A stretch of 64,000 nt of DNA from Diphasiastrum complanatum. Lineage: Eukaryota > Streptophyta > Lycopodiopsida > Lycopodiales > Lycopodiaceae. A program made the translations under genes and the position numbers. Below, one piece after another: positions 11,701-22,500 of this stretch. The notes under the pieces are model-generated. The model made no database searches. It saw only the letters and a list, made by a program, of their open reading frames with translations, and was not told where the DNA came from. The DNA lies in the NCBI GenBank assembly GCA_029204225.1, contig CM055109.1, positions 45,169,592 through 45,233,591 of the forward strand, given 5' to 3'. Positions within the stretch are counted from its first letter, which is position 1. Every line of letters starts with the position of its first letter.

Positions 11701-13444
11701 TTACAAGACCTTCATTTCTCACAAGACCCATATTACTATCATGCGCTCTATGAGCAGGTCATTGGATGTTTTCCTTCCTCTTATGGTATATCATAATATA
11801 GGTAACTAGCACAGATGGGGCAAGGATGTTTACTCTTAGTCACACTCTACATTGATGAACTTTGAGGGAGTCGTCAGTCAGCAAGGTCATCGGGGATGTA
11901 GGCTCAGAGCTATCTCCATATCCATTTCATTATCTGAAAATGATGTGGTCCTAGTTTAACTAACCAAGGAAGGTTTGTTGTAGCATGTTGATACCCATCA
12001 TTCTTTTTGTCACAAACATGGTTTTAAAGTGAATGTACAGAAGACCAAGGTCATGGTCTTTAATACATCTCGCTTCTTCATGCAACAACAAATTCTCACT
12101 TTGCATGATCAGATTTGGAGGTGGTCTCCTCGTTGACACTTTAATCACAACCCATTGCTTAATATGCATTAAAGATATGGTACACTGGGCTTATGACCAT
12201 GAATTGGGAAAAATTTTCACGTCAAACATCCACAGTATCACGCATGATTTGTGGTAAACACTCAGTCCCACATCCAATCATCCTTAGAATTGTCATACTT
12301 CCCATCCAGGTAGAGGCCATCTTTAGACTGATCATGTATACCCAGAGAGTCGTTTCCTTTGGGTCTTCAGATTCTAGTACGGGCTGCTACCCATGGTTGG
12401 CACTTACATCTTCTCAAACACTCTCCTAACAGGGCCACCATCCTTCTTGGTACGCACAGGCTTTCAGACTCTTGAGCATCTTTAGCATATCTATTTCTCA
12501 CCTTCCTAAAGGCTATCATGACTACATTCAGCGATTTATCTACAGATGTTCAACAGGTCTTGCTGAGCACTAGAGTTTTACAGGACACACGTCCCAATGA
12601 TGGTCAACTCAACTTTCTTTCTACTTTGCAGTGTCTTATTTCTAAATTCTCAGCTTCACACCTGTGTCTCTAAACAACTCTCTCAGATTCACGCCTCTAT
12701 TTCTCGCTAACACTTGTGAAGAGCTCTTTGACACTTGGAATTCAATCTCGATATCTCTATTGGATATCTCTGGCATTCATATTTAAGCATTTGCCTCTCA
12801 ACTGCATATTGATCATATATAAAGTGCAGATCCTCTGTAGCATATGTTAATGTGGGTATTTGAAAGCTTTGATTCTTAATGATAGATAGATACAGGACTA
12901 CAGGATGGTTGTTGCTAACGATTTCAATAAGCGTGATAGGAAGCACCACCAATGCCATAGCTACTACCAAAATAGAATACTCTGCATAAGACATAATACA
13001 CAAGCAATGGAAATCCAAACAATATTGTTGGTGGTATCGCAAAATGATAGAGCCCCTCCATTAGTACCAGACTACCGTGTACTAACAAATACTAATAGAT
13101 GATGCATCAGGGAACCAATGCCCAAGGTAGAGTCCTCCATGACCTTTTTATTGCTCTGCTCTAGTTTACCAAATGTCTGAAAAACCACGTACTAACACGA
13201 TCATGACTATCATCAGCATTGACACATCTGGCCTATGAAGACCTGCTCCACTAAAAGGATGGTCGGCCTGATCAGCAGCAGCAGCAGCAGTGATGGACAT
13301 AGAGACTCAAGAATAAATGGTAATGGAGACCCAAGCAAGGGTGGGTGTGTGTGTGTGTGTGGGTGTGGGTGTGTGCAGTGATGGACATAGAGACTCAAGA
13401 TAAACGGTAATGGAGACCCAAGCAAGGGTGTGTGTGTGTGTGTG

Positions 13445-13507
<63 letters not shown>

Positions 13508-16500
13508 GTCGGGAGCCATAGATAATAACTAAAATGTCAGTTACAGTTTACGATTTGTGATTGCCAAGAGGCTATAAGAAAAGATATAGAGCTTATTACT
13601 TCCATCAAAGCCAAAAACTGCAAAAAGTGCTGCACATAGTTGGAGATTCTCTTTCTAAAGCACATAAGAAATCCAGACGAGTACTGGTGCAAGTTGGACA
13701 TACGGCATAAAAAAACTCTTTGTATGCAAAGCAAAAAGGCCAAGGGCCTGAGTTGCGGCAGCCTTTTCATCCAGCACTCCAGTTCGGACACTGAAATTCC
13801 GAACACGTCTATCATCTTTTTCATCTTCATCAGAAGAGACACCACCAAATCCATTTGCCATTTCACCCTCGCTGTCAGAATCATCAAAATCTAATGCTGT
13901 ACCATCATCCAAGTTACACGATGCAAGTGCCAAAGGGACAACACGGGGTAGGTACTGCATAGAAGCCATTTGTATGGAATATTGTCAGTGTGATTGCAAG
14001 TCTCTGACTCGCTGGAAAAAGGATGTCTAATTGGAATGGAGTGAAGAGCACCTAAGTTAAATATTAGCTCTGCAATTTGGTGTTTAGAACAAAGAATCTG
14101 AATGATGACAAGCCAGAATTTGCCACCTGAACTAATCCCTCCTCCAAAATTTCAGCAACATTGCTGAAAAATCCATGGGAGTACTCTCGTAGCTCACTGA
14201 AATCTAAGGAGAAGCCCTGAAGACATTGCCACATCAAAACTCTGTAAGCCAAAAATTTTGAATCGTCCAAATGAAGTTCAACTTGCAGTTGTGCACAGTC
14301 GTAAGACACGACAAAGGAACAGTGAAGATGAAAAGAATCAAGAATACCGATACACCACTTTCTAAGAACCGAAACTAGAGGGCTAAAAATATGTAGCTTG
14401 TTACAGTAACTGTACAAAAGCACGCGTACTTCAATTGTTGCTTCAATGAAGCTGGGTAATGCTGGTTGTATGTAATCTCGTCCAACAGCCATTCCTATGA
14501 TGCCTACAAGCTCAGTAGCTCTTGCTCGCACAGGAAGATCTTCATCCTTTTTTAACGCCATGAAACTTCTCAATAATTCGAGCACTTTGGCTGCATATGG
14601 TGTGAACGCAAGCTCTGAAGCTGCAGCGGCTGATCCAATAGCAGACTGGAAACATTGCACATGAAAATCAATATTACAGCGCAAAAGATAAAGGACGTGT
14701 CACCAGCATACAATCTCTCATTCAAAAACCTACAGCCAACCAAAAGCTATTTGGCATATAAAGAAAATATGACCACAAAAAACTTTACGGGTTCCTCTGT
14801 TTTACATTGTTACAAGTTTATGCTACTGAGGTAGAGCAAGGAAGTAAATGAGACCATCCCACAAAAGGTACTAGAATTAATTCCAGCTTCTACGAGACAG
14901 AGAAAAAATTTTCTTAATAAACACTTTTTTTGTAAGTTCCTTATGAAGGCTCAGCTTTTTGTTAAGAGCATTTCATAATACCTCTATTCGAAAATTTCAA
15001 CAATATAACCATTCATAGCAATGTCAAGAGAACCATACCATGCAAGTCTCCTGCAAGTCCCTGCGACCACTCTGCAAAGCGTCCAGTAGTTTCTCCATCA
15101 AAGGAGCAAGGTAAGGAAGAATTTCTTGACCTAAATTTTCACAGAAAGCAGCTAAAGCATAATATGCCTTCTCCTGCAAAACAAGTAGATCATTATTAGC
15201 TGTAATCAAAAAATGAAAAAATTCCCATTTGAGATGAAACTTTCTGTAATGTTACCCTTACAGACTTGCCTGAACTTCTGCTGATGAATCGCTCAGGACT
15301 AAAAAAATACATGGAAGAACTCTTTCATAATGCTCTACGATTTCAGGCTGCAGATGCTCAGCAAATTGTCCCAGTGCAAAACTGGCTGCACCACGTACAG
15401 CTTGCTCACTGTCTTTCAAAGCTTCCAGCACTAGGTTCAAGATGTCACTCATCTTACTTTTCATAATCTCAAAACAACCCTCGGATATCACCCCAAGGGA
15501 CATCACTGCTGCTTCTCGATAGTTGTAATCTGCATTCTGAAAATTTGAAATTGCAAAATTGAGAACAGGCGGAAAAACGTGCTTTTTTGGAAGACTCATT
15601 GCCATAGTATCCAACACCTCAGCCGCAGCTCTATCAGCAGACACGTCATCTTCATCTCGTCTGTAGTCTGGTTCAGCCAAGATCTGGCACATAACCGCCA
15701 GAATAGGGGCCACTACCTTGTTTTTCACCAAAGTCTTGGGTTTGTACTTTGAAAGCCAAGATATAATTTGAATAGCCTGTCAAGATAGAGACGAACATTA
15801 AGATAAACACCACTAGGGAAAAGATTTCCCTGTTAAGATAGAGGAAAGAACTAAATTCATTTCCTCAAAATGATATAGCAGCATGATACTCCTAAAAATC
15901 TACACCTATTTCTGTGTTTTATAAAGAAGAATTTAAAACAGGTACCAGATTTGTCTTTGATGTAGGAATATCACTCAGACAGAAAAATTGTACAGAACTT
16001 TGAGCATAAATAGGTGACCTGTTGACGAGTGTTAGCTTCAAGACTTTGGTTAGAACAAACTTCAAGTGCAAACTGGACAATAATAGGTATTGCAGGGCCA
16101 AGCAAGGGAGCTGGTGACTCCACAAGCTCATCAAAAATCTCAAATGCAAGAATAGCAACTTCCTCATCCCCTTTATCCAGACAGAATCGTGATACATCTA
16201 GGATAGGTGAAATCAGCTCACGAAACATCAACTGCATGACACAGGTTGCAAATATTAAACATCCAGAGCATCAAAAAAATTTGCACACTCCATGTCAATC
16301 TACTTTTGCCATGCATATTTGGAATTTTGATACAGATCCAAACCTCAATGCATCTCATCATGCTTGTGCTCAAACATAACTTAAATATGAGGCACTTGTT
16401 ATAGAATTTTGATGCGAACTAAGTTAAAACCAGCTCGTCATCATGCTATAATATAAGACACATGTTTATCTCAAGTGAGTTCTACCTAGCAAGTATTGAT

Positions 16501-19500
16501 TTGACAGACAATACCCAGAAACCTATGGTTATGTCATCTTTGTCACCAATACAAGTTTAGCAAAAAAATGATTGCATTTCACATGATAGGCTGTTCAGGC
16601 AGACTGACTTCATGGAGTTCTGTCCTGCAATATTGCTTTCTCGTAAAAAAATTCATCCACTCCAGGTGTCTTTAGATATTGTGTAGTTTGAGAGTTTTTG
16701 TGTGAAAGATACTGGATTAATGATAAAAAAAGGTTAAGAATTTGTAAGCTTCTAAAGTTTTTCTGTACAAGATTTTTCCTTGCACAACAAGGAGGAAAGT
16801 AGAAAAAAAGCAGATTTCATGAAAAGGAATGGACACAAAAATCTCTTCCACTACTCTTAGTGAATTGATGGTGTCTTGAAAGTACTATCAAGAAAAGATC
16901 TAGCAACAGAAAATGCTGACAATATGTAGAAACCAGGCCATCAACGTCAACCAGGCCATCGTCTAAAAAAATACGTGTGTTCTTCAGTATAGATTTGAGT
17001 CTCAGTACTTTGATTCGTTCCTCTTAATTTTTCTTCAAATAGCTATAATAACAGTAGACATTTGCGTAGAACTACCTTCATATTTTTTGCATATAAAGAG
17101 AGGCCCATTTTTTGGTAGACTTTTTATGTTCGAACAAAAGACCACATTACTTCACAGATCTTACATAGGATACTTGAGTCATACGTCAACAAAAGGCATA
17201 TAAGACTAAAGAAGTACAGGTCAAGTGTGTGCTAACCATGGGAGCGTATAAAACATCTCCAAAACATAATAAAGAAAACACCTAATACAAACTGAAAACT
17301 AAAATAGACATGTGTGTGCATAATAATCATATGCAGTTGTGTCAAGATGTCAAGACTGTGCTGCTGCTGCCGCTGCTGTAGAAAGATGTAATGCGAGCCA
17401 TAGCATGAGAAAGCACTGGAGCTTGCCGACGTCGTCTGTGAGCATGAGCATGCCTAGTAGTAGTATGCCTCTGCATAGGATGTCTGGTGACTCCACCTCA
17501 CCTAGAGAGCATAACTGGCAAGTCCGCCCCTGTCTAGGAATGCCATGGAACCTCCCAATCTCAATGGCTATGCTAGCTCGGTTGATTCGAGCGAAGCCTT
17601 CTGTTCCACATGAGATTCCTTGGCCGAGTTTGCAGTTCCACCTATACAGATCGAGGCAGCTCTTCAGATCATTGCCTATATCCAAAGGATACATGCACTA
17701 CCAGAGATCAACGGACGATACATACAAGTTGCACTATCCTCACAACATCTTCATGATCAAGGATACAGATTATCATGGTTCTCTCAGGCATCTCATCTCC
17801 TACTTGAGTCATATGGTATCTCCATCACAGAGCTTCCCTCAGGCACCCATCAGTCACCCCTAGGCCCCATCTGGTGCAAAACTCATGCAAGCAATCCAAC
17901 TGTCGTTGTAGACCCTATCTACTCAATGATACCAATACCACATCGTCGGCAGAAGGGAGGATAGCAATCAAGATGTCCCCAAGCCTGCAACCAGCACCAC
18001 CGCACTGTGTAATGACTCTCTCCAACTCATCAATACACAAGCCAAAGAGGACCGGTGAAAGGGGGCAACCCTGCTTCACCCCAATAGTGCTCCAAATGTG
18101 ATCGGATATGTCGCTGCTATGCCGGAAGCATCCCAGAACACGCTCATAAAGTGCCATCACAGCAAGAACGATGTCGGTGGAGAAGTCGAGGTCTCAGAGT
18201 CTCTGGATGAGCAATGAGCGAGAACAAAATCCAAGGCTTTCCTGAAGTCCACAAAACAACAGTAAACCCTCTCTCTCCTGTGCTTAGCCTCCTCAATCAA
18301 GGCCCGTAATGTGAAGATGTGATCTGCAGTAGAATAGTGGGCTCGGAAACCTGCCTGACCCATGGTGTGTAGTCTCCGCCTCTGAGCTCACAACATACTG
18401 TAGTATAGTACCATATAGTTTCGCCAGGACATGCCCGATCATGATGGTGCGGTAGTTACTCGGAATCATAGGGTCACCATTCTTATGGATGGGGTGGATA
18501 ATGTTAGTGCACCAGGATGATGGGAAACCGGAAACAACTGCGGAGTTAAGAAGGGTGGCTATAGTGGGGGCGAGTAAGTCAGAGGCATGGGAAAGGAGTT
18601 CAGATTCAAGGTCTTCAATATCTCTAGCTTTGTGGGATTTCATCTTCTTAATGGCTGCAAGTACCATGTCGGATGTGAAGAAGGAGAACTCGAATGGTTG
18701 AGGAGATATAGAGATAGGTGACTCGTTAGGAACGGTATCCAGGCTGGTAGCATAATCAGTCCAAATGCGGAGGTCCTCTAGGAGAGGTGGTGGAGAGCGA
18801 GGCATGAACTCACACCAAAAAGATCTCGAGGAAGAACCGAAAAGAAGGTCAATAAGACGCTGCCCTTCAGAATCATCATAGGAACGCTTCTTACGGCGGA
18901 GAACATGGCGGTAGAAGCGTCGGGAGGATCGAAGCAGATGTGGGGCATGGATACGTGAGTAGGTTGCTGACTGATGAAGAGAACGACACTCGGTATCGTA
19001 CCAGGGAGGGTGTAGTGGTCGAGGTGTGCGTCGAGTCTTTTTGGGATGTGGTTTTATAGGGAGGGTTAGTGATGCAGCCGTGTGAAGAGAGGTGGTAAGA
19101 AAAGCAGCCTGGGTGTCGACTGGGCTGTCATGAGGAAAGGAATGTAAAAATGAAGCCAAGGACTTCCTGTACAGTGGCATGTAAGTGGGATCAAATGTGT
19201 ACGTGGGTGCTCGGGTAAGCATGGGTAGTGTAGATGAATGAGTGGGTGTAAAATGGTTGATATTGAAGGAGAGAAATGAGTGATCAGAAAGGGTGGTGGG
19301 GGAAACGTGGAAGTCAGAGACTATGGGTATAAAGGATGGTGACCCCATGAGATAGTCAACGACACTATGTCCTCCACTGTGAGGGTGGCATGTGTAACTG
19401 TTTGAATGTGGCCATCAGGGTAAGCCATTATAAATGGCTAGCTCATGTGCCTCTCCAAACTGCAGTAAGTGCTTACCATATGAAGTAGTAGATCCCAAAC

Positions 19501-22500
19501 TATCCGCGGAGGTCCTGATAACCCCAAGCATATCACTGTCAAGGGCACGAACATGCAACTGATCAGTGGTGTCAAAGAACTCTGTCTGTCTCGAAGATGT
19601 CCGGGCATTAAAATCTCCTGTGAGGAGAATATGCCCCCGCTCTGAGAATCTGATAATATCTGGTGAGAGGTCCTGATATGGAGATCCAATACCCTCAGCA
19701 AAAGACGAGGACTCTGGTGGAAAATAACATGCTGCAATAAAAAAAATCTCTATCCAAACCAATATCCTGACCCACGATGCGAGTCCATAAGTAGCGGGCC
19801 TGATCGTCATATCGGATGAAGTCGATACTCGAATGGAGAGTGTCTCTGTATAGGCAGGCGACCTCACCTGAACCTCGACCGCCGGCAGATCTAGTCTCTC
19901 GCCGAAATACTGAGTCCCATCTATATCCAGGAAAAGAGGGAAGTCCTCGCTCCGGGCTCTCGTGTGTCTTCATGAGGAATAATACATCTTTGCCTGTAAT
20001 AAAATCAGCAAGGTCCCCTGCCGTAGAAGATGAGTGTATGCTAGCACAATTCCACACTCCAATCCGAAGGTGGTGTGGATGGGGCCCCGAGGTGCTCCCA
20101 ACCCCGGGCACCCCAAATCCCTAGCACTTGGGTCTGCTAGGAGCGCTATCAAGAAAGCGCACTCGTCCATCTCGATAAATGACTCGTCTTCCAGACTCAC
20201 GGGGATATATGTGAAGTCGTCATCCATATAGATAGTGGTGCCACGTAGCTTAGCTCTGCACCGCAAAGCATCTCGGCGACTCTCTAGGGAAGTGAAACGG
20301 ATGATGAGTGTAGCCGCATCTCTAGTGGTCCTCCAAGCTGTATCTAGCCCATCTGTCTCATGTCCTAGAGTGGTCTCGAGAAATCTCGTAGCTTCGGCAA
20401 TGGCATCTTGTGTGTTCGGTATCCAACGAACCCGGATGTTATGGGCCTTTTGCTCCCTTGACGGCTCTTCCAAAATGGTGGCTGAGATAAATGAGGAAAT
20501 GGGGACACTAGGTTTGGTGCCTTTCTGCAGGACTGCTGCCCATGAATCTTTATGCTGCTCAATTTTACTCTCAAGCTCCCGTATCATGTTGGCGGTCGAT
20601 TCCAAGGCTGCAACCTGCTTAGTGTTGATCGCTTGCTCCTATGAAGCAACTTTGGACTGTAATAGGTTCTTCTCCTTTAGTAAGGAGACCATTACCTCTT
20701 TCAGCTGTGAAAGTTCTTGCGTCAAAAACTGGAAATCTACTCGCATTTGGTCAGCTTCCCCGAAGAAAAGAGTTCCGTTGATTTGGATGGAGTGTAAAGA
20801 ATGGATGCTGTAGATGGAGGAGCCGGAGGAACTGTGCGTGGGTGTGAAGATGATGAGGAAGAGGAGGATGATGAAAGAGCTGGCGGGGCAGAAGGAGATG
20901 AGAGAGATGAGAAAGAAGAGGTGGAGGGGGGGTGTCGTGGTAGCCACAGGCAGCGCTGCCAGCCAGCTCCAGCACTGAGGTGGAGAGCAAGGTGGAGAGC
21001 GAGGGAGCATCAGAAGCAGCGATGGGGGAAAGCGAGGTGGCAACATCGATGGGAGACAACCTCAGCAATAGCGATGGGAGGGAGCGTGGGAGGGAGGGCA
21101 ATGGCAGCATCAGCTGGGGAGCAGGATGAGGTGGCAGCAGCGAGGGGGGAGGTGGCAGCGAGGGGGGGGAGTGGGGTAGGGGAGCGAGGGGGTAGGGGGA
21201 TCCTGCGATCAGCAGCCCGGGAGAGAGGGGGCGCCATATGGTGAAAACGAATACTTCAAAAGGTCAGAAAGAATGTGATTATTCTTTTAGAACTTATCCG
21301 ACGCAATAATTGAGGGAGTGGATTTGCCTTCAGCTGATTGACTTTGGACGTCGTTTGTCCCTGGCTGGATCCTCCAAACACCAACGATCACGCGTTGCAT
21401 TTGAAATGTTGAAATGCACTTCCGTGATATAAAGGCACCTTCACAACTATAATATTGAGTTACCTCATCGCTGACAATGCTTTGCTCGTAGATTTTCTTG
21501 TTGAGCAGCACGCACGAAGAGCCATCCGCTTGCATTATCAGCTTCTTGGCTGATTTGGTTTTGTGTAAGCAGCGATCAGGGCCACCTCATTTTTATTTTC
21601 ATCAGCTGCTTAGCAAGTTCTTCCCACAAGCTCTTTGATTTGGCTTGGGACGATGCTGCAGATTTTCTTTCATTCAAATCAGCTTGCAAATCTCGAAAGA
21701 ACTCATCTAGGCCATAGAATTCTTGAAGAGCGATGGCTGTGGGAGGATCAGCGATAGCTGAGGGAGGATCAGCGATGGCTGTGTCAGCAAGGCAGATAAT
21801 AGATCAGCGAGGCCATCTTTCTTTGACCCATAAAGAACTCCATAAATGCAGCGATGGAGTAGAAGAAGATGGAGTCAGCGAGCAATAGGCATGTAGCCCA
21901 GAGAGAGAGAGAGAGAGAGCTTCTATTAATGTCATTTCCATGCCAAAAGGCATATAAGATGAAAGAGTACATATCAAGTGTGTGGTGCAAATGGGAGCAT
22001 ATGAAACATAACAGTAAAGAAAAGCATATGTAATACAACCGCTAATGACAAAATACATCTAAAATAAGATTATTTGACTGCAAACGTTAAGTCTAGTGAC
22101 AATGGTACATCGTGTTGTCCTCAAGTACTGCTGCTACCAAAGAAAAATGTAATGGGAAATTGGAATAAGGCCTGGAGGTGGGCCCAATAGGCGCTATTGA
22201 CGTCGTCGAGGAGGTCGTCTCTGAGCCGTGGCTTTGTGAGCGGGGTGCATCTCCTCTGGTCTCTATTTCAATAAAGGTCATTGTCTTCGTCATTGTCATT
22301 CGAGTCAAGATCTATCTGTGGTCTCCTGCGGAACCATGAGTGCAATGCAACGCGGATCCTCATACGCTATAATGGACCGCAGTGTGATAGGAGCATCTCT
22401 AAAAAGGTAGTGGTATACTCAAATGCTATAATGGGTTGCAGTGTGATAGGAGCATCTCTAAAAAGGTAGTGGTATCTCCCTCTAAGTTCATAATAGACTC

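Larger units (their letters stand above)
9437..12720 (+). mobile_element. LINE copy 6: ORF1 through ORF2, plus strand, decayed
   Basis: Directly downstream of the tail of copy 5. A C-rich 5' region, ORF1 (9730-10135), endonuclease (10200-10800), polymerase (11080-12170) and post-polymerase block (12290-12560) follow in the right order over 3.3 kb. The 3' tail is not visible, so the right edge is approximate. Confidence 0.65.
17181..21237 (-). mobile_element. LINE copy 7: nearly full length, both ORFs
   Basis: The most complete LINE of the window, in IPO4 intron 4 and in the same sense as the gene. Leftward order: GC-rich 5' part, ORF1 (about 21046-19970), overlapping ORF2 endonuclease (20111-19300), polymerase (19000-17915), an inverted segment (about 17580-17900), the CCHC knuckle, and the 3' UTR to about 17190 with a decayed hairpin (AAAAGGCAT kept). 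The (TC)n tail is missing. The 5' limit may extend to 21899. Confidence 0.75.

Noticed and set aside
13537-13887. 116-residue minus-strand frame
   Set aside because: It overlaps importin-4 exon 10 in the wrong frame.
14064-14684. A single 206-residue exon spanning exons 8 and 9
   Set aside because: The middle 71 codons do not fit the importin family and are bounded by GT and AG. I treat them as an intron that happens to be open.
17339-17863. 174-residue plus-strand frame
   Set aside because: It is the antisense of the LINE knuckle region joined to the inverted LINE block, so it is a by-product of the inversion.
18489-18701. Plus-strand frames at 18489-18701 and 19816-21244
   Set aside because: Shadows of the minus-strand LINE ORF1 and ORF2; the minus-strand frames carry the recognisable motifs.
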